Assembly (NCBI GenBank): GCA_021498095.1
Contig: JAIZWK010000001.1
Coordinates: forward strand, 1,050,448-1,114,447
Reading direction: 5' to 3'
Source: Candidatus Harpocratesius repetitus
Lineage (GTDB): Archaea; Asgardarchaeota; Lokiarchaeia; Sigyniarchaeales; Promethearchaeaceae
Length of the DNA stretch: 64,000 nt
The notes beneath the pieces were generated by a model. That model did not search any database. It had not been told where the DNA came from and saw only the letters and a program-made list of their open reading frames with translations. How positions within the stretch are numbered: position 1 is the stretch's first letter; each line of letters opens with the position of its first letter. The position numbers were made by a program, and so were the translations under genes. Shown in pieces: positions 26,728-35,256 of the stretch.

Positions 26728-27831
26728 ATGGATATGGCTAAATGGGAATCTTCTACTACTAAATTGGAATCATATTTATCACACTATTTTTCATTGATAG
26801 AGCAACGAACTGTCTCGTACTATTTACGATGTAAGTCATTACCTGTGGAATTTGATCCTACTGAGGATTTGACTAAATTATTTGAAATCCATGAAAAAAT
26901 GAAGGGAAAAATTAAAGAATTGGATGAGTTTAAGCAATTAGATCCAGATCTTCAATCATTTTTGGATCTAAAATGTGTGATTGCCTCTAAAATGCTTCAA
27001 AATTGTAATTTTTGTGAGCGAAATTGTGGTGTTAATAGAAAAAAGGGTGAAAAAGGATTTTGTGGTCAATCTGAACAAAGTTTTATCTCTTCTGCTTTTC
27101 TTCATTGGGGCGAAGAGCAACCACTCGTTCCCAGTGGAACTATATTTTTCAATGGATGCACTTTTGATTGTGTTTTCTGCCAAAATTTCGATATTGCATC
27201 CCAAGGCAAAAAGAACAATAGTAATATATCAGATAATTTCGATATTGTATTTAGAAGAAATGATGCTGTTACACCAGAGTATTTGGGAAAAATCGCCACA
27301 AGATTGTTCCATCAAGGAGCGTTAAATATCAATTATGTTGGTGGAGACCCAACTCCTCATATTCACATAATTCTTGAATCTATGAAATTTCAGCATGAGA
27401 ATATTTGTCAATTATGGAATTCAAATTTTTATCTTTCTGATTCAGCTCTAACTATTCTTTTAGATGTTATGGATCTATGGTTACCTGATTTTAAATATGG
27501 AAACGATGAATGTGCATACCGTTATTCAAAAGTTCCTCATTATTGGAGCACAATCACTCATAACTTTCTGCGAATTTATCAAGAAGGCTCAAAAAATATC
27601 ATTATCCGTCATTTAGTAATGCCCAACCATGTTGAATGCTGTACCAAACCGATTTTAAAATGGATTGCTGATAATATCCCAAAAGTGGTGGTTAACATCA
27701 TGGGTCAATATCATCCAGATTACCAAGTTTCTTCTTTAAAGTATTCGGAATTAAATCGGCGTGTTTCTTCTCATGAGATGCAAAAAGCTTATGAATTCGC
27801 CGATAAGCTGAATTTAACAGTATTTCGTTAA
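26728..27831 (+). CDS. Radical SAM protein of the PflA-like (COG1313) group
   Basis: A 367-residue radical SAM enzyme. The cluster motif is CTFDCVFC (Cys144, 148, 151) in the CX3CX2C form. It is preceded by CNFCERNCGVN and GFCGQ, extra cysteines typical of PflA-like uncharacterised proteins. YVGGDPTPH is the GGE-like SAM-binding strand, and IIRHLVMPNH and MGQYHPDY match the conserved C-terminal motifs. The N-terminal 85 residues are helical. The substrate is unknown; relatives activate or modify proteins with a 5'-deoxyadenosyl radical. No obvious partner is adjacent. Confidence 0.85.
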   Translation: MDMAKWESSTTKLESYLSHYFSLIEQRTVSYYLRCKSLPVEFDPTEDLTKLFEIHEKMKGKIKELDEFKQLDPDLQSFLDLKCVIASKMLQNCNFCERNCGVNRKKGEKGFCGQSEQSFISSAFLHWGEEQPLVPSGTIFFNGCTFDCVFCQNFDIASQGKKNNSNISDNFDIVFRRNDAVTPEYLGKIATRLFHQGALNINYVGGDPTPHIHIILESMKFQHENICQLWNSNFYLSDSALTILLDVMDLWLPDFKYGNDECAYRYSKVPHYWSTITHNFLRIYQEGSKNIIIRHLVMPNHVECCTKPILKWIADNIPKVVVNIMGQYHPDYQVSSLKYSELNRRVSSHEMQKAYEFADKLNLTVFR

Positions 27832-28070
27832 AATTGCAATCACTAATTCTACTATAAATACAAATATCAAGAAATGATTCAATATAAAATGGCTCAATTT
27901 AAATGTAAGATTGAAAATATAAACTTCTCAAGGATGTTCTTGATAATTATAGGCATAATTGCCAAAAAAAGAGTAAATTTCCTTGTAAATGCTAACGGCT
28001 TCACTTCTAACCCGTTTTATAACTTACTAAGAATTATATATAGAATTAATATTGATAATCAGGACATATA

Positions 28071-28308
28071 ATGGAAACTATGAAGGATAATTACGTTAAT
28101 TATATTGATTTTAAAAATTACCAAGATTACCAAGATGTAGTATAACCACTTTCCATTTTCGATGATTACTGGATATATATTTTTAATATTTGTTGGCTGA
28201 CTTTATTACTCATTTTTATTCGATACAAAGATGATGAGAATTACATATTCCAACAAGATACTTTATTAATTCTTGATAAATACGGCTATTCTTATTCTAA
28301 TTTTTAAA
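28071..28308 (+). pseudogene. Possible decayed small membrane protein gene in the 27832-28303 gap
   Basis: An ATG with AGGA upstream opens a 24-codon frame ending in TAA at 28143-28145. The same phase then stays open through a hydrophobic segment (YWIYIFNICWLTLLLIFIRY) to TAA at 28306-28308, overlapping the end of the convergent JAMM gene. It may be one gene broken by a stop. No family is recognised and chance is possible. The rest of the gap shows nothing else supportable. Confidence 0.25.
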
Positions 28309-29008
28309 TAGAAAAGGATTCTTGATCTTCATCATGCTCCAAAAAATTAACTATATGCACTTCAAATGGAATAGGTTCCCCTTTGAAATTATACACACCC
28401 AAAGTGCTAACATTGAAGGGTGCTCCGATAATTATATTTACATAGAAATTTTTGAATGTGCGTAAATCCGCTCTACTTGGGTGATAATTTGGAGTGGGGT
28501 GAGAATGACATGTGGCAATCAAAGTATTATCTCCTCGAATTCTACTTGGAAAAAAAACCGCCGAGATTGCTGATGATTCCATGCCTGGTGCAATAACATA
28601 TTCATGTAACACTCCATTGACAATTCGCAACAGACAAAAGAATTCTTTAGGATAAGATGTTTTCGCCATATAGCAAATATCCTGAATGATTTTATCTGAA
28701 AAATGCACCTTTTTTCCTGCAATTGTTTCAAATCCACGTTGTAATCCTTGAAGAATTTGAATCATATCTACAGGTTTTTTTGGATCCCAATTTCTATAGA
28801 GTGGAAGAAAATATTCAAAACCTCCAAATGCACGTTTAAATGATTTGGGAAGGATTATTTTTGGCTTTTTTGGATATTTACGTAGATCAATTGTAATTGA
28901 TGTTTTAGGAAACAGTGGAACATTCAAAATTGCTTCTTTTTCAAGAGAACTTCCTGGAAACTCATCTAAAATATTCGCAATTTGTTCATCGAGATCAAAA
29001 TTTTCCAT
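28304..29008 (-). CDS. JAMM/MPN+ metallopeptidase with N-terminal E2/RWD-like domain
   Basis: A 234-residue protein. The C-terminal half (residues about 100-215) is a JAB/MPN domain with a full JAMM zinc site: Glu122 in YPKEFFCLL, then HSHP with His168 and His170, Ser178 and Asp181 (HxHx7SxxD). JAMM enzymes cut isopeptide bonds after ubiquitin-like proteins or trim their precursors. The N-terminal half (ITIDLRKYPKKPKIILP, NWDPKKPVDMIQILQGLQ) resembles the E2/UEV/RWD fold (YP..P, W.P, IL..L) but lacks a catalytic cysteine, so it would bind rather than conjugate. It follows the HAD gene by 4 bases, and a ubiquitin-like gene lies 6 kb away. Confidence 0.82.
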   Translation of the reverse strand: MENFDLDEQIANILDEFPGSSLEKEAILNVPLFPKTSITIDLRKYPKKPKIILPKSFKRAFGGFEYFLPLYRNWDPKKPVDMIQILQGLQRGFETIAGKKVHFSDKIIQDICYMAKTSYPKEFFCLLRIVNGVLHEYVIAPGMESSAISAVFFPSRIRGDNTLIATCHSHPTPNYHPSRADLRTFKNFYVNIIIGAPFNVSTLGVYNFKGEPIPFEVHIVNFLEHDEDQESFSI

Positions 29009-29012
29009 TTTT

Positions 29013-29489
29013 TTACCCCCGTAAAGTAGCTCTCATTGTTTGTGGATTTAATAGTAAATTTAAAGCATCGACGGCAGAGGTTACTATAATATCTGCATTT
29101 AATAACGCCTCACGCGCAACCCCTTCTGCACCTAAAATGGCTATGCCAATCTTAGCATTTTTCAACATTTTGTAATCGTTTCTTCCATTACCTATGGCAA
29201 CTACATGTTCTTTCCCAAGTTTTTGAACAAAATTTGCCTTTTCTTCTGCACCATTTATTTTATTCTTTACAAGATGTAAATGTATTCCCAATTCTCCAGC
29301 GATTTTTGTGCCTGTTCCAAATGTATCTGAAGAGAGTAGATAAATCTCCAGCTTTGATTTTAATTGGTTAATTAATGGAATTATTGCAGGATCGATTTTT
29401 CCTTGAGTAGCAATTGTTCCATTTAAATCCATTACTAAATATTCAATCGAAAATTCACCGAAATCTTCAATATCAATTTTGATTGGCAT
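29013..29489 (-). CDS. HAD-family phosphatase (soluble P-type ATPase-like)
   Basis: A HAD hydrolase of 158 residues from the ATG at 29489 (169 from an upstream in-frame codon at 29522). Motif I is MDLNGTIA, motif II serine lies in LLSSDTFG, a lysine in EKANFVQKLG, and motif IV is GNGRNDYKML. This resembles COG4087 soluble relatives of the P-type ATPase phosphorylation domain, which have DxN in place of DxD and no cap domain. It is co-directional with the JAMM gene 4 bases downstream, so the two are probably co-transcribed. The substrate is unknown. Confidence 0.8.
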   Translation of the reverse strand: MPIKIDIEDFGEFSIEYLVMDLNGTIATQGKIDPAIIPLINQLKSKLEIYLLSSDTFGTGTKIAGELGIHLHLVKNKINGAEEKANFVQKLGKEHVVAIGNGRNDYKMLKNAKIGIAILGAEGVAREALLNADIIVTSAVDALNLLLNPQTMRATLRG

Positions 29490-29532
29490 AATTCTCTTCT
29501 CACTCTTAATAGAACCTAACATTTTACTGCAT

Positions 29533-32238
29533 CTAAATTTGATGGAAATCCGGTAATTCAGTTAATGAGCAATATTTTTCAACTTCTTCAGATACATCAT
29601 AGGTTATAATTAAAGTCTGAGTAATTACGTAGTATATAGCACAAAATTCTAAAAAATGATGTGATTTCCAATTTGATTCTAATTTCTTCATTTTATGGGC
29701 TTTCAACCAATTTTTCATTATAGGTACACTACCAATCTTGAAATTCCATAAATTTAATGGAAGTTGTATGCTAATTTGCCTTTTTTTTGAAATGTTTTTT
29801 TTAATGAAGAAAAGATTTAACTGTTGCTGAACAGGTTCATAACGAAATGAATGCAAAAAACGTTCCTCGGGGAGTTTATAGAAAAATTTTGCGAGTAATT
29901 CTTTTATTGCTTGAAGGTCTTGAGCAGTAAAATTACCAATATGAAGATCTTTGCATCTTTTACCCGAGATAGCTATTAATTTTATCAGCTTTTCTGATTT
30001 AGGATGAGGGATTATTAAGATTTTCGGATATTCGTGCAGTAGAAATGGCAAGAAGTGTTTTCCATAATAATCAGACAGAAGTAATCCATATATAAAATTC
30101 AATATTGTATCCAAATTTATATTCGGGATTATATATTTGAATTTTGAAACAATTTCATCTTTTAAGTTTGACTTTCCATCGATATACCAAGGTGCGACCT
30201 TTGATGTTGAATATCCAAATAATCCTGAGTCTACCATGCCATACGTTATCCAAAAATGTCTAAAAGGTGGTTTTTGAACGGATTGGACAAAATTAAATGC
30301 TAATTTTTCTTGATCCACAAGGTTTTCAAAGTATTCTGAATGTTTTGTCTTTTTCTTTTTACTATATGACAATTCTTGAAATCTCTCTGACCAAAATATT
30401 TTTTCAGAAAAAATGTGATCTAAAGTAATTGATTTACCGCATCTTCGGTTTATTGTGTAAAAAATCGTTGACCTTATATCTAAAGGGCGATAATTTATGG
30501 GAGAAATACTCTCTTTCATCTGAGTAAAATTAAAAGATTGGAGCGTTGATTCGTTTTCTAATAGTGGGTCAAATGCTTTTCGAATTCGTCCTAATTTACG
30601 TAACTTTGAAAAATCCTTCTGTTTGAGAAGTCGAATATTTTCTTGAAGTTTTTTAGCATCTGAGTGCACCATAAATCGATCTCGTGATGATATCATTGCT
30701 CGATTTGATTTGAAAAAGCATTCTGGAAGAGAAATACCGAATTGATTCCATAAATGTTTGAAATTTAACGGAATATCAATGGGTATATATAAGAATTTTG
30801 GAGGGGTTAAATCAAATTCTTGGAAAGTTAAGGATTGGAATCCATTATGAAGATGTTTTTTAATTTTTTGAATGGAACCTGTAAGCATTAAGTAATTTAC
30901 TTTACTGGTATTCATGTTTTGACTGAAATTAGATTTTTTAATTCTTTGATTACTTTTTTCTTTTTTTCTTGTTTTACAAAAAAAACTTATGCACACACCA
31001 GTCTTAATATTAAAAATGTTGGTATTTCCTTCATTTGAGCCATTTTTTGGGTTTCGTACATCTCCAAACAGATCAATTATATATATTTTATCAAATGAAT
31101 TTGCCATTGCTTGACGAAATCCATAGAAAATCTTACCATCTAAAAATTTCCTATTAGAAATGAAAGCAATTATTCCCAATCCATGTTGTTCCAACAACCA
31201 ATCACTATATCTAAAGAATTTTACGTAATCATCATACAATCTGGTTAAATTTGGTTCTGGAACCGCGTATTTCTGCATTAGTTCTGTTATCCAACCTTCT
31301 TTATTGGCACTCGAAACCGAATATGGGGGATTTCCAACTATTATTAAAGGAATTGTGTCAGATGTGTAATCTTCTCGAAACAATTTTAAGTTGATTGGCT
31401 CTAAAGCAGAATTGAATGAAATTTTTAAAATTTGGTTTAATTCCTTAATTTTATACAATGACTTTAGATATTCAGTCAATATCATGCCAACGAAATAGAT
31501 TTCTGGTTTAATCTCATTTCCATACATTTTTATATTTATTTGAGGTGAATTAATGCCTTTATTATATGAATTTAGCCTTTGCATGAATCCAATTTCAAAA
31601 CTTAGTGGACCAACGGCAGGATCATAATAAATGTAGTTTGATGAAGCTAAGCCTTCTGGTAGAGCGAATAGTTTCTTTAACAATGAATCAATTGTGTCAA
31701 GAATAAACAAAACAATAAATGCTGGAGTGAAGATTATTCCTAATTGTTGTCTATGTTGACGATCATATTCTTTTAAAAAAGGGATGTATATCTCATTAAG
31801 AATAAGTTCTGATAATTTTGTAATAGATATTTTTTGCAAGTTAGAAAATATGCTATTATTCTTATTTTTTGTATTAGTATCTTTATTAAGAATAAAAGAA
31901 ATAATTGGAAATTCATTAAGTTTGTCTATAAATTGTTTCTTTTTTTGTATAATTTGTGTATATCCTTGATTTTTACACCAAGTTTCAAATTGGATAAGAA
32001 ATTTCGATAATTTATCTGATTCAAGATAGAGTGAATTGTTTAATATAGAAATAAAAGGAATTATATGAGCAAAAATTTTTGGAAACTGAGATTTCTCGCA
32101 TTTCGTCAATTCTATAAATGGAAAGATTTTGATCAATTGAATAATGGGTGAGTCATCTGATTTTGATATTATATCATGAATGACTTGGTCAATACTCTCT
32201 GCATATTCAATAACGATATGCAAAAGTTTTTTTTCCAT
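29533..32238 (-). CDS. Large N6-adenine DNA methyltransferase (type ISP/IIG-like, no nuclease seen)
   Basis: A 901-residue protein. The adenine methyltransferase motif IV is VGNPPYSVSS near residue 300, preceded by YYDPAVGPLSFEIGFMQRL (motif I region) and followed by HGLGIIAFISNRKFLDGKI. Sequence from about 500 on resembles the target-recognition part of type ISP enzymes. The nuclease and helicase modules that precede the methyltransferase in type ISP proteins are absent; the N-terminal 150 residues are helical and unrecognised. It diverges from another large methyltransferase gene over 137 bases. It may be an orphan methyltransferase. The HAD gene follows 10 bases downstream on the same strand. 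Confidence 0.8.
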   Translation of the reverse strand: MEKKLLHIVIEYAESIDQVIHDIISKSDDSPIIQLIKIFPFIELTKCEKSQFPKIFAHIIPFISILNNSLYLESDKLSKFLIQFETWCKNQGYTQIIQKKKQFIDKLNEFPIISFILNKDTNTKNKNNSIFSNLQKISITKLSELILNEIYIPFLKEYDRQHRQQLGIIFTPAFIVLFILDTIDSLLKKLFALPEGLASSNYIYYDPAVGPLSFEIGFMQRLNSYNKGINSPQINIKMYGNEIKPEIYFVGMILTEYLKSLYKIKELNQILKISFNSALEPINLKLFREDYTSDTIPLIIVGNPPYSVSSANKEGWITELMQKYAVPEPNLTRLYDDYVKFFRYSDWLLEQHGLGIIAFISNRKFLDGKIFYGFRQAMANSFDKIYIIDLFGDVRNPKNGSNEGNTNIFNIKTGVCISFFCKTRKKEKSNQRIKKSNFSQNMNTSKVNYLMLTGSIQKIKKHLHNGFQSLTFQEFDLTPPKFLYIPIDIPLNFKHLWNQFGISLPECFFKSNRAMISSRDRFMVHSDAKKLQENIRLLKQKDFSKLRKLGRIRKAFDPLLENESTLQSFNFTQMKESISPINYRPLDIRSTIFYTINRRCGKSITLDHIFSEKIFWSERFQELSYSKKKKTKHSEYFENLVDQEKLAFNFVQSVQKPPFRHFWITYGMVDSGLFGYSTSKVAPWYIDGKSNLKDEIVSKFKYIIPNINLDTILNFIYGLLLSDYYGKHFLPFLLHEYPKILIIPHPKSEKLIKLIAISGKRCKDLHIGNFTAQDLQAIKELLAKFFYKLPEERFLHSFRYEPVQQQLNLFFIKKNISKKRQISIQLPLNLWNFKIGSVPIMKNWLKAHKMKKLESNWKSHHFLEFCAIYYVITQTLIITYDVSEEVEKYCSLTELPDFHQI

Positions 32239-32375
32239 TACTTATTTTTAAGAATATCAAGAATTTAAAATTTAATGAACATATGGGCAAAATGATCAAA
32301 TTTTAAGGTATATATGAGAAATTTTGCTTGAGTAATCAAGATACTATAATGCATTGATGATTATTGGTTGGAATT

Positions 32376-34772
32376 ATGGAAGAATTTAAGAATATCTGGC
32401 ATGAATGGCAGGAACACTTCCAAATTTCATCTTCTCTATCTGAATATGAAGATAGTGCGAATAATCGCTCCTTTAGATTTTTCTTAATAATTATTATACT
32501 ATTAAAGGTAGAAATTATTTCATATAAAAATAAGAAAATCTTGTCGAATGCTGCTTATTTACTTCACACTTTTCAAGAACTTTTAAAACAATTGGGTGGA
32601 GATCCATCAGATTTTCGTGATCTACTTTATCCTCTTATAACAAGTAAAAAAAAAGTGGATAATCTTGAGAACTCTGAAAAATTTGAAAAATCTGAAAAAT
32701 CTGAAAAATCGGAAAAATTTGATGAATTGCATATTTTTTATCAAAAACTCCAACAACAGGTAAAAAAAAATAGTCTACACGCGCTTTTTTCATACTATTA
32801 TCAATGTTTTTTGGAAGATCGCCATAATCAAGGTAATTTCTTTACTCCTTCTTGGCTGGTTAATTTTCATTTAAAACAACTTGTCAATATTATTAGTCAA
32901 CATTATGGAAAATCGACTCAAACCTTGAAAATAGCCGATATTTCATGTGGGACGGGTATTTTTTTACTCGAATCTTGTTCTTATTTTTCTTCTCATGAAA
33001 TTTACGGCTTTGATCTCGATCCACTTGCTGTCGAACTTTGCCGCTTAAATTTACTATTAAAGCAAAAATCTTTTCTTATTCAAGATTGCTCGAAATTGGG
33101 ACAAGAACCTCAGATATCTTCCAAATCTAATCGTTCTTCGAATTTTCGATCTTGGAAAATATCATGTCAAGACTCAATTAAGCATCCGATCATTCCCAAA
33201 AAATTTCATCTTTTAATTGGAAATCCTCCTTGGGGTATTTCATTAGAACCTTACAAGCATTTGTTCTCTCTTCATTTTCCATTTCTCCTTAGGAATTCTA
33301 AAAAATCTTCTAAAAATATAACTTATTCTAAATTTTCGAATAATCGACATAAAATCTCTTCCTATTTTATTCGAGAGCAGGTGGATAGTGCAGCTTTATT
33401 TTTATGTCGAAATTTACAGTTGTTAATTAAAGATGGGATTTGTTCACTTATTTTACCTAGTAATCTTCTGTTAAATCCGAGTTATGAAGCTTTTCGCGCC
33501 AATATTCTCAGTCATTATTCATTACTGCAGATTTGTTATTTGGGTGAAAATATCTTTCCAGAAGTCACTCTTCCTTCGATGATCCTTACGATTCAAAACA
33601 GAAAAGTGTCATCTAATCATATGATTGAAATTATTCAAATTGAAGCACCTAACTTTTCTTCGCCCAATTTGGATGAATTACAACCTAAAATTCTGCAAAA
33701 ATATCTAATATCACAATATTCATTTCAAAATAATCCTTTTTCAAACTTTACCATCTTTCTTCATTCTCAAAATTATGAAATTATTAGAAAAATTCAACAA
33801 AATAGTATTTATCGTGTTGGTGATTTTCTGAAAAATAGCAGAGGTGTCGAATTGGGTAAAAAAGGAAAAATTTGTCAATGCCCTCACTGTTCTAAATGGA
33901 ATCCACTTCCTTTATTTTTAAAACGCGCTAAAAATGGTCAACAAACTGCTAGATGTAACAATTGCGGCAAATATTACAGAAAAGATCAAATAAGAAAACA
34001 TAAACAAATAATTTTTCAAATAGATACTAAAAATTCAGACAAATTCCTTACTGATTCCAAGCATCCGGTTCGACCCTTATTGGTTGGAGAATCAATTGGA
34101 AAATTTTTTCTGCAATTAAATCATAAAATTATATTAGGATACCCCGGTATAAAATATAAATCTACTGAAATTTACAAACCACCTAAAATTCTCTTGCGTA
34201 AAACTGGTCGTGGAATTATTGGGGCAATTGACTATAAATCTCGTTATACATTGCAGGTTGTATACCAATTTATACAGAAATCTAATCTTTTTAATAAAAA
34301 GAAATCAATCTATTCTAATCAATTAGTCAATAATCAATCTATATCTCATAATCTTTCAATTCTTTCTGAATTTTCAGATAAGAAACCATTATCTACAAGA
34401 AAATCTAACTTTCCACCATTTACCTTAGAATTTCTATTCGCAATTATTACTTCTAAGATGATGGAATTTTATTATTTTAATGTATTTGCAAATCCAAAGA
34501 AAAAAGCATTTCCTCATTTACTGCAAGCAAATATCCTTGCATTACCTATCCCTTTCATTGATTTAAATGATCCTAAATCTAAATTCACCCAGTTATATCA
34601 CCAAATTGTTTCATCTGTTCGCCAACTTAATTTTAAATGGATAAATCAAATAAACTTAAATGTTAAAGAATCCTCTCAAAAAGATCTTATCGATTCAATA
34701 AATGATGCAGTGATGAAGATTTATGGTCTGAATTCGCATGATCAAGAAATAATTCGTTCATTTAAAATATAG
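32376..34772 (+). CDS. N6-adenine DNA methyltransferase with inserted zinc ribbon
   Basis: A 798-residue protein from the ATG at 32376 (TTG 32364 is an alternative). Motif I is ADISCGTGIFLLES near residue 186 and motif IV IGNPPWGISLEP near 281, as in TaqI/type I-like N6-adenine methyltransferases; GNFFTPSWLVNFHLKQL precedes motif I. The C-terminal half contains a four-cysteine zinc ribbon (CQCPHCSKW and ARCNNCGKYY, residues about 500-540) inside the presumed specificity domain. A short SEK repeat at about residues 100-118 is a simple-sequence insertion. No nuclease motif is visible. It diverges from the 901-residue methyltransferase gene. Confidence 0.82.
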   Translation: MEEFKNIWHEWQEHFQISSSLSEYEDSANNRSFRFFLIIIILLKVEIISYKNKKILSNAAYLLHTFQELLKQLGGDPSDFRDLLYPLITSKKKVDNLENSEKFEKSEKSEKSEKFDELHIFYQKLQQQVKKNSLHALFSYYYQCFLEDRHNQGNFFTPSWLVNFHLKQLVNIISQHYGKSTQTLKIADISCGTGIFLLESCSYFSSHEIYGFDLDPLAVELCRLNLLLKQKSFLIQDCSKLGQEPQISSKSNRSSNFRSWKISCQDSIKHPIIPKKFHLLIGNPPWGISLEPYKHLFSLHFPFLLRNSKKSSKNITYSKFSNNRHKISSYFIREQVDSAALFLCRNLQLLIKDGICSLILPSNLLLNPSYEAFRANILSHYSLLQICYLGENIFPEVTLPSMILTIQNRKVSSNHMIEIIQIEAPNFSSPNLDELQPKILQKYLISQYSFQNNPFSNFTIFLHSQNYEIIRKIQQNSIYRVGDFLKNSRGVELGKKGKICQCPHCSKWNPLPLFLKRAKNGQQTARCNNCGKYYRKDQIRKHKQIIFQIDTKNSDKFLTDSKHPVRPLLVGESIGKFFLQLNHKIILGYPGIKYKSTEIYKPPKILLRKTGRGIIGAIDYKSRYTLQVVYQFIQKSNLFNKKKSIYSNQLVNNQSISHNLSILSEFSDKKPLSTRKSNFPPFTLEFLFAIITSKMMEFYYFNVFANPKKKAFPHLLQANILALPIPFIDLNDPKSKFTQLYHQIVSSVRQLNFKWINQINLNVKESSQKDLIDSINDAVMKIYGLNSHDQEIIRSFKI

Positions 34773-34868
34773 ATCAACTAGATTTAAAATAATTAAAATT
34801 CATATAAATAAGATTGGAAAAAAGAATCGAAAAAAGCTGTGATAGTTCAAAAACTGAAATTTTCTGTT

Positions 34869-35120
34869 TTAATACCCGCCAGCTTGTGTTGCCATGACTG
34901 TTACAATATCAGTCTTGGGATTTAACCCAATTTTCGAGAATTTAATATCATTTGCCAAAACTTTACCTTTGAAAATGAATTGGATGGCTAAAATTGGGTT
35001 CAACTTATATTCTTTTTGCACAATTTTCTTAATTTCTGCTACATTCTTACTTTGATCAACATCAATTAATTTAATGGCTTGATCAGGTGGTACTCCGGTT
35101 AAACGAAATCGCAGTTTCAT
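34869..35120 (-). CDS. Ubiquitin-like protein ending in GG-Y
   Basis: An 83-residue beta-grasp protein. The order matches ubiquitin: strand MKLRFRLTG, strand AIKLIDVDQSKN, helix VAEIKKIVQKEYKL, strand LAIQFIFKGKVLAND and strand TDIVTVMAT. The C terminus is AGGY, a diglycine (81-82) capped by a single tyrosine that would have to be removed before activation, as in ubiquitin-like precursors processed by Rpn11/JAMM enzymes in some archaea. A TATA element 26 bases upstream suggests a leaderless transcript. No E1, E2 or RING gene is adjacent, but the E2-like/JAMM protein lies 6 kb away. A non-conjugated sulfur-carrier role is the alternative. Confidence 0.85.
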   Translation of the reverse strand: MKLRFRLTGVPPDQAIKLIDVDQSKNVAEIKKIVQKEYKLNPILAIQFIFKGKVLANDIKFSKIGLNPKTDIVTVMATQAGGY

Positions 35121-35140
35121 GTTAAAATATGAGGCTTTGG

Positions 35141-35151
35141 TTACTTAAATT
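35141..35151 (-). promoter_or_regulatory. TATA box of the ubiquitin-like gene (leaderless)
   Basis: On the minus strand AAATTTAAGTA is centred 26 bases before the ATG at 35120, so initiation should fall on or next to the start codon. No ribosome-binding sequence precedes the ATG, which agrees with a leaderless message. Confidence 0.45.
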
Positions 35152-35256
35152 TTTTTGCTTCGCTTTTGGCGAAATTCAAAGCGTACTAATGCTTTAGTAA
35201 AAGAATTGAAAAATTTAATTTTCCACCTATAATAGTTTTCTCCAAGGTTATCTGAT

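Noticed and set aside
27874..28071. 65-codon plus-strand frame after the radical SAM gene
   Set aside because: Low-complexity, no ribosome site, unlike neighbouring proteins.
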